Source: Phycisphaerae bacterium (GTDB taxonomy: Bacteria > Planctomycetota > Phycisphaerae > UBA1845 > Fen-1342). From it: DNA of 64,000 bases. Where the stretch lies: positions 62,001-126,000 of the forward strand of contig JAUWNI010000001.1 in the NCBI GenBank assembly GCA_030612705.1, in the 5' to 3' direction. Below, piece by piece: positions 52,649 through 62,322 of the stretch. The notes beneath the pieces were generated by a model. The model was not told the DNA's origin. It searched no databases and saw nothing but the letters and a program-made list of their open reading frames with translations. How positions within the stretch are numbered: the stretch's first letter is position 1; every line of letters begins with the position of its first letter. A program made the position numbers and the translations under genes.

Positions 52649-54175
52649 TCAAAAATCCGAAACCAGATCGCGCGGCTGAAACAGCTCCGGCTCGATCCTC
52701 GCTCCGTGCGTGATCAGCCGATCCATAAACAGCGGTCGAACGCCGGTGGACACAATCCGCCCAAAGGCCTTGCCATCGGCGTCCACCCCGTCCTGCTCAA
52801 ACTTGAATATGTCCTGCATCACCACCACATCGCCTTCCATGCCCTGAACCTCGGTCACGGAAGTGATCTTTCGCCGGCCGCCGGTCAGACGCGCCGACTG
52901 CACGATCAGGTCGATCGCCGAGGCGAATTGCTGGCGGATCGCCTTTTGCGGCAACTCGAACCCCGACATCATCACCATCGTCTCGATGCGCTGCACGCAG
53001 TCGCGCGTGTTGTTCGCGTGAACCGTGGTCATCGACCCTTCGTGACCGGTGTTCATCGCCTGGAGCATGTCCAGCGTCTCTCCCCCGCGGCACTCGCCCA
53101 CCACGATCCGGTCCGGACGCATCCGCAGCGAGTTCACCAGCAAATCACGAATCGTCACCCGCCCCTTGCCTTCCAGGTTCGGCGGACGCGTTTCGAGCCG
53201 CACGACGTGTGGCTGGCGCAACTGCAATTCCGCCGCGTCTTCGATCGTCACAATCCGTTCGCCATCCGGGATGAAAGCCGACAGGTTGTTCAGCAGCGTC
53301 GTCTTGCCCGAGCCGGTCCCGCCCGCGATCAGCAGGTTCAACCCCGAGCGCACGCACGCCTCGAAAAACACGACCATCTCCGGCGCGCACGACTTGTAGT
53401 TGATATAGTCTTCCCACGTAATCGGGTTGCTGCCGAACCGCCGAATCGACATCGACGGCCCGTCGATTGCCAGCGGCGGGATAATCGCGTTCACCCGGCT
53501 GCCGTCCTTCAGACGCGCGTCCACCATCGGCGAGACTTCGTCGCAACGCCGCCCCAACGGCGAGACGATCTTGTCGATGATGTGCAGCAGGTGCCCGTCA
53601 TCCTTGAACTTGACGTCGCTCAGCGTCAGCATGCCGTCGCGCTCGATGTAGATCTGGTTGGCCCCGTTGATCAGAATGTCGGAGATCTTCGGGTCCGCCA
53701 ATAGCACTTCCAGCGGCCCGAGTCCGAAGGTTTCGTCGAGAACCTCCTGCGCCAGCCGCTGACGCTCGTTCGCGTTCAGTAGCGTGTCTTCTTCTTCACA
53801 CAGCGCCAACACGACCCGGTGGACCTGCTCGCGCAGCTCCTCCGAAGCATCCGACCCCAGCTTCGTCATGTCGAGCTGGTCGACCAGCTTGCGGTGAATA
53901 AGCCCCTTGAGCTCGTAAAACTTCTGGAGCCGTTCGTCCGACTGCTTATCCTTCAGCGACACGCCTTTCGCGCGCTTGGGGGGAGCCATCGGCGGCGCGA
54001 CCGGTTTCGAGGGCGGCGGGGGCGGCGGCGCACCGCCGGCCGACGACACACCCGACGAAGGCTCGCTCGCGGTCGGCTTGGGCGGCGGCGGGGGAGCCGT
54101 GGGGGGGGCGGCCGGCGACGACGACGCATCCGGAGTACCCATAGTCTCACCCGTCTTCTTCGTGAACAACCCCAT
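52649..54175 (-). CDS. tadA: Tad pilus assembly ATPase TadA/CpaF
   Basis: A 508-residue secretion ATPase that powers Flp pilus assembly. The N-terminal 75 residues are Pro/Ala/Ser-rich, an unusual linker beginning [13 protein letters not shown]. The ATPase core has Walker [13 protein letters not shown], an Asp box EDAAELQL, Walker [13 protein letters not shown] and the His box [21 protein letters not shown] precedes ATG 54175; the GTG at 54187 overlaps that site and is rejected. It lies 29 bp downstream of cpaE and upstream of tadB. Confidence 0.93.
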   Translation of the reverse strand: MGLFTKKTGETMGTPDASSSPAAPPTAPPPPPKPTASEPSSGVSSAGGAPPPPPPSKPVAPPMAPPKRAKGVSLKDKQSDERLQKFYELKGLIHRKLVDQLDMTKLGSDASEELREQVHRVVLALCEEEDTLLNANERQRLAQEVLDETFGLGPLEVLLADPKISDILINGANQIYIERDGMLTLSDVKFKDDGHLLHIIDKIVSPLGRRCDEVSPMVDARLKDGSRVNAIIPPLAIDGPSMSIRRFGSNPITWEDYINYKSCAPEMVVFFEACVRSGLNLLIAGGTGSGKTTLLNNLSAFIPDGERIVTIEDAAELQLRQPHVVRLETRPPNLEGKGRVTIRDLLVNSLRMRPDRIVVGECRGGETLDMLQAMNTGHEGSMTTVHANNTRDCVQRIETMVMMSGFELPQKAIRQQFASAIDLIVQSARLTGGRRKITSVTEVQGMEGDVVVMQDIFKFEQDGVDADGKAFGRIVSTGVRPLFMDRLITHGARIEPELFQPRDLVSDF

Positions 54176-54204
54176 CCCGTAAAACACCTCTCAGCAAGGC
54201 CCTT

Positions 54205-55449
54205 CTACTTCGAATTCCCCAAAAAAGAGAACAAACCCTTCTTGCTCGCGTCGTTCGAGCCGGCCTCAACCTCCACACCAACCTCTGTATCATTGTTGCC
54301 CGCCAGATTCATCGCCAGAGTGCGATACGCCTGTCGCAGCTTCGTCCGCGGACCGATCGTCAACAACGGCGCGCCCATGTTCACTGCCGCCGACGACGTC
54401 TTCCATTCGTCCGGCAGCAGGAATTCCACCTGTCTTTTCAGTGTCGCTTCCACGTCCGGCTGATCGAGATAACCCGATTCACGTCCATACCGATTGCATA
54501 TCAGGCGCACGCGCTCGAGCGCATAGCCGATGCTGCTCAACTCGTGCAGGATCCGGTCGGCGTTACGCACCGAAGGGACCAGCAACTGCAACACCAGCAG
54601 GTACGTGTCCGCCATATCGAAAACCGCCCGCGCGCTCGGGTCGAAGCGCGCCGGCAGATCGACGACCACAAAGTCATAGTGCTCCTGCAAGGCCGACAAA
54701 ACGCCCGCCGCCTGTCCGGCGTTGATCCGCTCCGCCTGCGTCAGATCGCCCGGCCGCGCCAGCACGTGTACACCCGTTGCGTGCTTGAACATCGCCCGCT
54801 CGATCATTTGCATGTCGATCTGCTCGGGCGTTTCGCACAATTCCCCCAGCGTGTATGCCGGTTGCGCATCGAGCTGCATCGCCACCTGCCCGAAGCGAAA
54901 ATCCATGTCCACCACCGCCACGTTCGGCCGCGACCCGGGGTTGGGTGCCCCCCGCCAGCTTTCAAGCTGCGCCATCTCCACCGCCAGGTTGGTCGCCAAC
55001 TGCGTCGCGCCTACCCCGCCCGTCGTGCCCACGACCGAGATCAATCGACCCAGACGCCGACCGTTGCCCGTTGCCTCCTGACCAACCCGTTGTAGCGTTT
55101 CGCCCAGTTGTTCCGGCGGGAACGGCTTCCACAAAAACTCCTTCATCCCGGCCCGCATCGCCCGCATGACCAGCTCGGCGTCGCGATCCTCGGTCATCGC
55201 GATCGCCGCGAACTGTCCCTTATAGGCCTCGATCAGCGGCGCCACGACGTCCATCATCCCCGCCGGGTTCGGATCGAGGTGCACCAATAGAACCTCGGCG
55301 GGCAACTGGCTCAGCGCCTGGGCCAGCAGGGCCGGCTCATCGATCTCGGCGACGATCTTGACACCCTCGATCGACAACAGCACCGCGCGCAAATCGGGAG
55401 CAACCTCTTCGTCCGTGTTTACAATGATGACGCGAATACCCTGACTCAC
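54205..55449 (-). CDS. cpaE: Tad pilus localisation protein TadZ/CpaE
   Basis: A 414-residue protein. Residues 1-120 form a receiver-like domain (VIIVNTDEEVAPDLRAVLLS), followed by a MinD/ParA-like ATPase domain. Its Walker A is the atypical GTTGGVGATQLATNLA, with Gly-Gly-Val-Gly-Ala-Thr instead of the Lys-containing KGGxGKT form, as in many TadZ proteins. DMDFRFGQVAMQLD and VVVDLPARFDPSA are the later switch-like motifs. TadZ places the Tad machinery at the pole in other bacteria. Ends just upstream of tadA. Confidence 0.88.
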   Translation of the reverse strand: MSQGIRVIIVNTDEEVAPDLRAVLLSIEGVKIVAEIDEPALLAQALSQLPAEVLLVHLDPNPAGMMDVVAPLIEAYKGQFAAIAMTEDRDAELVMRAMRAGMKEFLWKPFPPEQLGETLQRVGQEATGNGRRLGRLISVVGTTGGVGATQLATNLAVEMAQLESWRGAPNPGSRPNVAVVDMDFRFGQVAMQLDAQPAYTLGELCETPEQIDMQMIERAMFKHATGVHVLARPGDLTQAERINAGQAAGVLSALQEHYDFVVVDLPARFDPSARAVFDMADTYLLVLQLLVPSVRNADRILHELSSIGYALERVRLICNRYGRESGYLDQPDVEATLKRQVEFLLPDEWKTSSAAVNMGAPLLTIGPRTKLRQAYRTLAMNLAGNNDTEVGVEVEAGSNDASKKGLFSFLGNSK

Positions 55450-55467
55450 GATTGCGCGTGTCCTTAC

Positions 55468-55525
55468 GTAGCGACCTGTGCCTCGCGGGCCGAGGTCAAC
55501 GACCGGCCAGGACGCCGGCCGCTAC
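55468..55525. repeat. Dispersed two-hairpin palindrome (TAGCGGCC family), copy 4
   Basis: GTAGCGACCTGTGCCTCGCG to CGCCGGCCGCTAC. Shorter and more degenerate than the copies at 14765, 26721 and 31026. Located in the gap between cpaE and the vWA gene, inside the Tad operon. Confidence 0.65.
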
Positions 55526-55620
55526 AATGGATGCTGACCACCTGTACCCCGGCTGCTCTACCCTGGGCGCCGCTCTTACTGATGTCATTGGTTTCATCGG
55601 CTTTATTCGACAGCGTATTT

Positions 55621-55735
55621 CGGATTGGGGATTGGGGATTGTTGACTGGGAATTGCGGAGACGGATTGCGGATATCGGACGCTGGTTTGGGGCGATACCC
55701 CAATCCGCAAGCCGAAACCCGCAATCCGCAATTCC
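55621..55735. repeat. Inverted pair of heptameric tandem repeats inside the Tad operon
   Basis: Left arm 55621-55662: CGGATTG, GGGATTG, GGGATTG, TTGACTG, GGAATTG, CGGAGAC. Right arm 55701-55735: CAATCCG, CAAGCCG, AAACCCG, CAATCCG, CAATTCC. The arms are complementary in style and lie directly after the vWA-TadG stop. Confidence 0.88.
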
Positions 55736-55743
55736 TCGAGTCC

Positions 55744-57495
55744 TTACTCGATCAACGCCACCGGCCGCTTGCCGCCCAACGCCCGGAAAATCGTCTCAAG
55801 CTGCTCGGTGTATTCCTCGGGGTTGCCGGCGGCATAAAACTCCTGACCGTGGCCGAGCGAGGCGATCTCCTGCATCAATTCGCGGTCGACGCTGTAGCCC
55901 ACGCTGATCGTGTAAATCCGGAAACCCTCATCCGCCGCGTCCTCAGCCTTGTTCGTCGCGTAGTCACGCGCGGACTGCGACTCGCCGTAGCTCCCGTTTT
56001 CGTCGACGTTCGCCACGCCGTCCGACATCAGCAGGATCACTTTATGAGCATTGGGACGGGCGCCGTCGGATTGCAGCTCCGCGATAGCCTGCCCCAGACC
56101 ACAGCCGATGCAAGTGCAGCGGTTGTAGTGGCCGGACTGCATTTGGTACAGGCGGTTTGGAACTGCCTGGAGATCGTCCGTCAGACTCACCTGATGTCGC
56201 GAATCAGTAGCGAAAATCTCGAGCGAGATGTGGTCGAGACTCTCCAACGCGGTGATAACGTTGACCATCGTCTGAACCGCGTCCTTGACCGCTCGCAACG
56301 GCTGCTGCGGCGTCGCCCAGAGATTGTTCGTCTCGTTGTACTGCGGCTCGTTCTCAAGCAGGAAGTCGGTAAACGTCTTCAAGCCGTAGCGGCACCGGAA
56401 ATCAGCCCTCCGACTGCTGCTTTGCATCCAGGTGATATAGCTGGTCCACGACCAATCCACCCGGAACGACGGCTTAGGTATCCACGTAATCTCACCATCA
56501 TCCACTTGATCGTCCCCGTCACCGCCACCCGGATACGCCGCGTCCGGCATCCCGCTCTGCCAGGTTGCCAGACCGAGCATCACCGCCACGCGGTTCCGCC
56601 AATAGTTACCCGATCCATCGCTCGAGGCCTCCGTCAACGCGTCGATTTCATCCGCGTTGTAACCCTGTAATAGCAGGTCGCTTAGCAGATTCGTGTCCGT
56701 CGTGTCGTAGTACTTGCGGATATACCACAACCCCGGATCGCCGGCCGCGCTATATGAGCCCGGCAGCAACGGGTCACCCCACATATCCATCGCCCCGATC
56801 GCCGGTCCCGTGTCGCTCGCGTACTCGGTCTCAAGCTCGGAACCCGGCAGGTACGGCCGCGAAGGCTCCCAACCGTCCAGGGCACACCAGACGTCGCGCG
56901 TGTTTGCGTAACCGCCGTCGCCGCGATCCCAGAAACGCAATTGGCTGTCCCAGTTCATCGAGTTGGATAAGTCGATGACCACCGCGATGTCACGCGGAAC
57001 CAGGACCGCCGCCGCCTGCGCTTGCAGACCGCGCGTGTCGTGCCCAAGGAAACGCGCGAACATCAACTCGATCGGCCCGCCTTGCGATCCCTCCGTCCGG
57101 CGAACCGTAACCCGCACGGCATCAAGCACGTCACCGCCCGGTTGAAAATCGTAACGCTCGGTCTCGGAATTGTAGACGGCGTGACCAAACTCGACGTCAC
57201 TTTCCGAATCCAGCCCCACCGCCATCCGCAGAACGGGATTCCGTAAGGCAACCTCGTTCGCGGCGTCTATCGCCGCGCTGTTCGGATCGTCGATGCCTTC
57301 GCCGACCAGTTGTCCGGCCGCCGCCAATGCTGCTCCGTCGGCGGCCCGTTGCAATTCGGCCTGCGCCTGGTACAGCGCGCCGATGTCAACGGCCAACGCC
57401 GCCATGCCCATGACTACCGTCATCGAGACGGCCGTGTAAACGACGACCGTGGCTCGCCGCAGTCGTCGCCGATATCGAGCCCTTTTACCTTGCAT
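55744..57495 (-). CDS. TadG-like protein with von Willebrand A domain
   Basis: A 583-residue protein with a basic leader and one membrane helix (TVVVYTAVSMTVVMGMAALA). The Flp assembly TadE/TadG-like segment DIGALYQAQAELQRAADGAALAAA follows. The rest is a vWA domain with the MIDAS motif DLSNS in VVIDLSNSMNWD and a late LLMSDGVANVDENGS. An insertion of about 180 residues (WDRGDGGYANTR onward) separates the first strand from the rest of the domain. GGAGGTGGAG precedes ATG 57495. Probably a surface-exposed adhesin-like pilus component. Confidence 0.82.
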   Translation of the reverse strand: MQGKRARYRRRLRRATVVVYTAVSMTVVMGMAALAVDIGALYQAQAELQRAADGAALAAAGQLVGEGIDDPNSAAIDAANEVALRNPVLRMAVGLDSESDVEFGHAVYNSETERYDFQPGGDVLDAVRVTVRRTEGSQGGPIELMFARFLGHDTRGLQAQAAAVLVPRDIAVVIDLSNSMNWDSQLRFWDRGDGGYANTRDVWCALDGWEPSRPYLPGSELETEYASDTGPAIGAMDMWGDPLLPGSYSAAGDPGLWYIRKYYDTTDTNLLSDLLLQGYNADEIDALTEASSDGSGNYWRNRVAVMLGLATWQSGMPDAAYPGGGDGDDQVDDGEITWIPKPSFRVDWSWTSYITWMQSSSRRADFRCRYGLKTFTDFLLENEPQYNETNNLWATPQQPLRAVKDAVQTMVNVITALESLDHISLEIFATDSRHQVSLTDDLQAVPNRLYQMQSGHYNRCTCIGCGLGQAIAELQSDGARPNAHKVILLMSDGVANVDENGSYGESQSARDYATNKAEDAADEGFRIYTISVGYSVDRELMQEIASLGHGQEFYAAGNPEEYTEQLETIFRALGGKRPVALIE

Positions 57496-57562
57496 CTCTC
57501 CACCTCCCAACTGCTTCTTCCAATGCTTCCAGCCCAGTCCACTCTTTATTACATACTCTTTA

Positions 57563-59113
57563 TTATCCTTCTTCCCCGCTGGCCGGACCCAACGGCCCGC
57601 GGATTTGCTTCGCTGTCGCCGGTCCGTATAACTCGGCCGGCCGCACCGGCCATGTCTGATTCACTCGCGGACACAGAACCGGCAGTTCACACCCGCTCTG
57701 GCCTTCCAGTTCACCCAGCAAAAACAGTTCAAAATCGTTCGGCGCCACGTAATTCCCACCCGGTATGTACGTCACCTGATTCGGCGAGATCGGATCGACC
57801 AGCTCCGGCGTCACCAGCACCACCAATTCCGATTCTTCAAGCTGATAATCCGCCGACCGGAACAACGCCCCCAGCACCGGCAGGTCGCCAAGACCCGGCA
57901 CCCGCCGGCTCACCGCCCGAACCCGCTCGCTCAGCAAACCACCGATCGCAAACGTCTGACCCGAACCGATCTCCACCACCGTCTCCACCCGGCGGGTCGC
58001 GAACCCCGGAATCGAGATCCCCCCGATCGTCACCGAATTCGAATAGTCCGGCTCACTCACTTCCGGCGCTACGTGCAGCCGAATCCGATCCTCCGTCAGC
58101 ACCACCGGCGTAAAGTTCAGCCGCACGCCGAACTCCTTGAATTCGATCTTGATCCGATCCTCGGTTGCGATCGGAATCGGGATCTCCCCGCCCGCCAGGA
58201 AGCTGGCTTCCTGCCCGTTGATCGCGACCAGATTCGGCTCCGCCAGCACGCGCAACAACCCGTTCTCACGCAACGCCTGTACGAATACCTGCATCTGCGC
58301 CCGGGGAAAACCGAAGCTCAGCGTCGTCCGGCCCGTGACCGGGATCCCATCCTGGCCAATCACAAACGGAATATCCGCGGTCGCCAAAGCACCTTCCGGA
58401 GCCCCGATATTCGCCGGATTGATCCCATCCAGATTATTGATGAAAAACATGTCGCGCATGTCGTCGCCGGCAATCCACCCGTTAAAACCGAGTTGCCGGG
58501 AGGCGCTGCGGCTCACCTCCGCGATCGTGCAACGCAACAATACCTGCTGCGTTCCCGCCACCTGCATCTGGTTGATCACCCGCGCGGAAAACACCCCCGC
58601 GATCTCCATGACCCGCTCCGCCGAACTCGCGTCCGGAACCCGACCGGTCAGCACCACCGCGTCCAACAGCGCGTGCGCCTTGACCCGTGCTCGCGGCACC
58701 GCCGTCCGAATGCTCGCCAGCAATCGATCAAGTTCCAGATCAACCGCTACGTCAAACACGCGCTGGTCGTTCCCATTGATCCACACGATCATCTGCGTCG
58801 TGCCGAATGCCTTGCCTGTCACCAGAATCTGCTTCGGCGAAACCGCGCTCACCTCCGCGAACTCCGCCTTGGCCAGCCGCACCTCGCGCACCGGAACGTT
58901 GAAGTCCACCAGCACCGACTTGTTCACCGGCACGCGGATCAACTGCCCCTCCGTCGCAACATCGCGAACCGTTATCTTCACCTCCTGCATCGGATCCGAC
59001 GCCGACTGTTGCTGACCCCACGCCGGTGGGCTGATCAACAGCGCCACTCCCAGCGCAAATACCAGCAACGCTCTCCAACGTCGCCCTGCTTGGATTTCTC
59101 GTTGAAAAGTCAT
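57563..59113 (-). CDS. cpaC: Tad pilus outer-membrane secretin CpaC/RcpA
   Basis: A 516-residue secretin with a signal peptide (end near PPAWGQ). The N-terminal pilus-secretin domain (VNKSVLVDFNVPVREVRLAK) and a BON-like segment (AHALLDAVVLTGRVPDASSAE) precede the secretin core, with TIAEVSRSASRQLGFN, SFLAGGEIPIP and VVEIGSGQTFAIGGLLSE. It forms the outer-membrane gate for the Flp pilus. The start overlaps the cpaB stop (ATGA-type, 59110-59113), so the two are translationally coupled. Confidence 0.9.
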   Translation of the reverse strand: MTFQREIQAGRRWRALLVFALGVALLISPPAWGQQQSASDPMQEVKITVRDVATEGQLIRVPVNKSVLVDFNVPVREVRLAKAEFAEVSAVSPKQILVTGKAFGTTQMIVWINGNDQRVFDVAVDLELDRLLASIRTAVPRARVKAHALLDAVVLTGRVPDASSAERVMEIAGVFSARVINQMQVAGTQQVLLRCTIAEVSRSASRQLGFNGWIAGDDMRDMFFINNLDGINPANIGAPEGALATADIPFVIGQDGIPVTGRTTLSFGFPRAQMQVFVQALRENGLLRVLAEPNLVAINGQEASFLAGGEIPIPIATEDRIKIEFKEFGVRLNFTPVVLTEDRIRLHVAPEVSEPDYSNSVTIGGISIPGFATRRVETVVEIGSGQTFAIGGLLSERVRAVSRRVPGLGDLPVLGALFRSADYQLEESELVVLVTPELVDPISPNQVTYIPGGNYVAPNDFELFLLGELEGQSGCELPVLCPRVNQTWPVRPAELYGPATAKQIRGPLGPASGEEG

Positions 59114-60276
59114 TCAAAGAGCTCCTTCGGCTCGGACTCGGTTTCAGACTCCGCATCCGGCTCACCCCCGGAATCCGGCTGCGTTTTCGACTCCGCCTTC
59201 TTCGGCGGCTTGGATTGCGACTTCTCATCTACCTTCGACTTCGACTGCGACCCACTAATCGGTGGCCTCGGCGGCGGAAACTTCGGCTCGTCCTGAAATA
59301 TGTTCGGACCCCCCGACGAAATCTCAATCGCCTGAAAATCATCCATATCCATCCACCCCAGCACCTGACACTCGTCGCCGTTCCGCACGACCATCGTCCA
59401 GGCCAACTGCGGCCCAGGTTCCGGCTCGGGCGCCGGCTCGGGTGCCAACTCCGGCTCGTTTTTCTGCCAGAACGAATTCATAATCTCGTTTAGTTGTTCG
59501 CCCCACGACGGCTTGGGCTCCGGCCCGGTTCCCGGCCTATTGAGGCCGAGCAGGTCGTCTTCGCCGATTGCCGCGCTCTGCCACTGACTGCCGCTACCGT
59601 CGAGTGCCCCCCGCATGCTCAGCTTGAGTTTGCCTTTTTGCTCCGCCAGGTGCAGCGTCGGCACCTGACCGGGCTTCACCAACAGCGTCACCGCCCGTGC
59701 CGGACGTTCACGCTTGCCGGATTTCTTGTCTTTCTCGTCGCCCGGCGTCGGAGCCGTCGGAGCCAGCCGTTGACCGACCGCCGCCACCTCGACGTCTTCC
59801 AGGATCGTCCGCGCGATGGTCTCTCGACGATGGTCTCTCTGGATCGTAAACACTCCAACCACGTCTACGTGACAGCCCGGTTCCAAATGATTATCGACCC
59901 CCGAACTCTCATCGATCTTCACCGCCACCGCCCGCAATCCCGGCGGGACTCGCACGCCCGCGTGCACCCCCGGCGGCAACAGCATCGAATCAAGTACCGG
60001 CAACCCCGCCGGCGCCCCCGTGTGCGGAACCCGACCAACGATCTTTTCAATGTTGGCCAGCGCCCCAGGTGGAAGCGCCTTCTCCGGAAAGGCCAACGGA
60101 CGCAGCATCATTTCATGAATCGCCACCCCGCGCTTGATGTCTTCCACCGGCGTCCACAGTTTGACCACCGTGACCTGTTTGCCTTCCGCCTTCTTGATGA
60201 AATCAAGACCAAGCTTGGCCGCCAGTCCGGCAATCCCAAGCCCGGCAATCAGAGGGATGAGTGCTTTGGCATTCAT
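59110..60276 (-). CDS. cpaB: Tad pilus assembly protein CpaB/RcpC with long acidic tail
   Basis: A 388-residue periplasmic protein with an N-terminal membrane anchor (IPLIAGLGIAGLAAKLGL) and a SAF/RcpC domain with AIHEMMLRPLAFPEKALPPGA and PPGLRAVAVKIDESSGVDNHLEPGCHVDVV. The last 115 residues are Glu/Pro- and Ser/Lys-rich (PEPAPEPEPGPQ, EPDAESETESEPKE), longer than usual. I prefer ATG 60276 (MNAKALIP) over 60309 because the shorter start gives a normal anchor. CpaB is thought to stabilise the secretin. Confidence 0.85.
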   Translation of the reverse strand: MNAKALIPLIAGLGIAGLAAKLGLDFIKKAEGKQVTVVKLWTPVEDIKRGVAIHEMMLRPLAFPEKALPPGALANIEKIVGRVPHTGAPAGLPVLDSMLLPPGVHAGVRVPPGLRAVAVKIDESSGVDNHLEPGCHVDVVGVFTIQRDHRRETIARTILEDVEVAAVGQRLAPTAPTPGDEKDKKSGKRERPARAVTLLVKPGQVPTLHLAEQKGKLKLSMRGALDGSGSQWQSAAIGEDDLLGLNRPGTGPEPKPSWGEQLNEIMNSFWQKNEPELAPEPAPEPEPGPQLAWTMVVRNGDECQVLGWMDMDDFQAIEISSGGPNIFQDEPKFPPPRPPISGSQSKSKVDEKSQSKPPKKAESKTQPDSGGEPDAESETESEPKELFE

Positions 60277-60413
60277 GGCGTTCGTTCCATCACTCAACGC
60301 ACTTGGCACAGTCGCGGCCGGCTCGCTTCAACGAACCGACCCGCCGTACCGCTCTCAAACGCAACTCTCCACTCCCGGCACCGCCCGCCGCACCAATCCG
60401 TCGGCCGGCGGCG

Positions 60414-60821
60414 TTACTCCTGCCGCATCGTCGTCGTCCCCTCGAGCGTGCCACCCTCAAAGCCGAAGAAGTCTCCGACCAACGAAACGTCTTCGCGCGG
60501 CACCGTCAGCTGAACCGTCACGAACGGGTCATCCACGGTGGCTTCGGTGACATTGATCGTCACCGTATCCTCCAGACCCATCGGCTCAAGAAACGACTGG
60601 GTTTGTACCACAATTTCCTCAACCGTTGCCCCGCGCAAAACGCCCAGCCGAGCGCCCTCGCGCGACGCGTTCACCATCGTGTGCTGCACGGTGAACAACC
60701 AGCCAAACTCGATGATGCCGAACAGCATCGCAAACATGAGCGGCGATACGACGGCCAATTCAACCACCGCCGTTCCTCGCCGAACCCAACCGACAAGCTT
60801 CTTTCCATTTCTCCGTTTCAC
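60414..60821 (-). CDS. tadE: TadE-family pseudopilin
   Basis: A 135-residue protein with a basic leader followed by TAVVELAVVSPLMFAMLFGI, the TadE signature with Glu at the +5-like position, then EFGWLFTVQHTMVNASREGAR. The rest is a small beta-rich domain. TadE and TadF are minor pilins cleaved by TadV. Located 5 bp after tadV and upstream of cpaB. Confidence 0.9.
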   Translation of the reverse strand: MKRRNGKKLVGWVRRGTAVVELAVVSPLMFAMLFGIIEFGWLFTVQHTMVNASREGARLGVLRGATVEEIVVQTQSFLEPMGLEDTVTINVTEATVDDPFVTVQLTVPREDVSLVGDFFGFEGGTLEGTTTMRQE

Positions 60822-60826
60822 GGTAG

Positions 60827-61372
60827 CTACCCTCCGAAGTAGTAGGTCAATAGCACACCAATCGTGCCGGCCGTCAGAGGTACCCCGTAAGGTAAAAGCT
60901 GGCTGCTGTCCCCAAACGTCTTCGTCCCGCCATATTCACTAAAGGCCGTGTCCAGGCGGCGAAATTTGCTCATTATCGTCTGCAAATTGGTAAAGGCGTG
61001 TACGGCGCGGCCCGTCGAGAAAATCATCACCAACGCCACTACACCGCCGATAATTGCCCCAACCGCGAAACTCCAAAGCGTCAGCCAAGGCCCCAGCCAC
61101 GCCCCGATCGCCATCATCAGCTTCACATCCCCCGCGCCCATTCCGTGCATCGCCCACGGCAGGATCAACACGCCCAACCCCACCAGCATTCCCAGCAGTC
61201 CGGCCCCCACACCTTGCCAGCCAAAGAAAACGCCGTGCATTATCAGACCGGCCGCGGCGAGCGACGCGTTCAGCCAATTCGGCACGCGCCGCTCGCTGTA
61301 GTCGATCCACGAGGCGTACAGGATCGCCGGGATCAGAATCGCCAGGGTGCATTCCCAGTAACCGAAACTCAT
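60827..61372 (-). CDS. cpaA: Prepilin peptidase TadV/CpaA
   Basis: A 181-residue inner-membrane aspartic peptidase with about five or six membrane helices. The catalytic Asp residues are in SWIDYSERRVPNWL and in the GMGAGDVKLMMAIGAWLG motif. It lacks the N-methylation domain of PilD, as usual for TadV. It cleaves the Flp pilin and TadE leader peptides. The gene lies 174 bp downstream of flp. Confidence 0.92.
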   Translation of the reverse strand: MSFGYWECTLAILIPAILYASWIDYSERRVPNWLNASLAAAGLIMHGVFFGWQGVGAGLLGMLVGLGVLILPWAMHGMGAGDVKLMMAIGAWLGPWLTLWSFAVGAIIGGVVALVMIFSTGRAVHAFTNLQTIMSKFRRLDTAFSEYGGTKTFGDSSQLLPYGVPLTAGTIGVLLTYYFGG

Positions 61373-61546
61373 GGGCGTTCCTGCCTTTGCGTCTCCTGCC
61401 GGGCCGCTTCAAACCTTCGGCCCGAAGTCGGCACAACCTTTCATCGGTTAGTTTTGTGACTCGGACTAAGAAGTAAGACGACGACGCCCCGTGTTTGTGA
61501 AGCGCCGTCGTCCGATAGTCCCCACGCAAAGCAAATACGTTGCTGT

Positions 61547-61726
61547 TTACGAGCCGGTAATTCCGGCGTTCACGTCCTGGAAGGTTGCATCAACGCTCTG
61601 ACCAAGCGCGGTAATCGCCGCAATCGCCACTACGATGATCAGCGCGAGCATCACCGCATACTCAGTTGCGGTCGGCCCGTCTTCACTAACGAGAAAGTTC
61701 CGTACTCTGCGACCAAGTGCCTTCAT
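61547..61726 (-). CDS. flp: Flp pilin
   Basis: A 59-residue pilin missed by length-filtered ORF lists. It reads MKALGRRVRNFLVSEDGPTA then TEYAVMLALIIVVAIAAI and ends GITGS. The cleavage site follows the Gly-Pro-containing leader, with the Glu-Tyr pair of Flp pilins directly in the hydrophobic helix. AAAGGG lies 7 nt before the ATG. It heads the Tad operon and is the structural subunit. Only one copy is seen. Confidence 0.93.
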   Translation of the reverse strand: MKALGRRVRNFLVSEDGPTATEYAVMLALIIVVAIAAITALGQSVDATFQDVNAGITGS

Positions 61727-61884
61727 GTTTTACCCTTTCTCAACAAGTTACGGCGGAACCCAACCGCCAGACTCACCAAACCAATTCGGTGTACGCCCGC
61801 GACGTCGCGGACGTTTCCCATCCGGAAAAACGGGGTCGCTTCCCGCGCACCCCTCACCGAGCCCACTTCATTTTCTGCCGCCAT
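61723..61884 (-). CDS. Possible small ORF overlapping the flp start
   Basis: A 53-codon frame from ATG 61884, with GGGGAGG 6 nt upstream, whose TGA (61723-61725) overlaps the flp ATG. It begins MAAENEVGSVRGAREATPFF and ends basic. The ribosome site and overlap suggest translational coupling, but the sequence has no recognisable domain and may be chance. Confidence 0.3.
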   Translation of the reverse strand: MAAENEVGSVRGAREATPFFRMGNVRDVAGVHRIGLVSLAVGFRRNLLRKGKT

Positions 61885-62184
61885 CCCATGCCTCCCCGTT
61901 ATCAAACCCGGAAGTTGCCTGTGCTCCCCAGGACAGCGGCGAGTTACGATCAGGGCCTTCGGCCTATCACGTAACAATCAAACTGTTCAAAACGATCGCC
62001 CCCGAGGCAAAGAAAAAATGGCGGGAATTCGTCAGTTGGCGGCGGAGCTTTTTGCGCAGCCCCAACACTGACGAATTCCCGCTCGAAAGCCCTCCCGAGA
62101 CGCCCAGCCCGCGGCGGCCACTCCTGAACATCCGAGAATAGATACCCCCACGATCTCAACGCACCCTTCCACTGAATCCCAACA
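61885..62184. other. 300-bp region upstream of the Tad operon
   Basis: It should contain the flp promoter. The only clear structure is the inverted repeat at 62014-62082. No reliable protein gene is seen here on either strand. Confidence 0.4.
62014..62082 (-). terminator. Strong inverted repeat with T-run, probable terminator
   Basis: GCGGGAATTCGTCAGT (62021-62036) and its perfect complement ACTGACGAATTCCCGC (62067-62082) form a 16-bp stem. On the minus strand it is followed by CATTTTTTC. It separates whatever lies at 62185-62322 from the Tad operon. Confidence 0.65.
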
Positions 62185-62322
62185 TTATTTCAGTCGATAC
62201 GCCCATAACGTCGGTCCGCTATCGGAGATAACACCATGGACACAAAAAACGATCCCGGAACCCGCAACCAACCGCCTGCGTACGCCGACCGCTAGACCCG
62301 CGCCTTCAACGCCGTCCACGTC

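Noticed and set aside
55531-56670. Plus-strand frame of 379 codons opposite the vWA-TadG gene
   Set aside because: Begins within palindromes and heptamer repeats and has no recognisable domain; the minus-strand gene is convincing.
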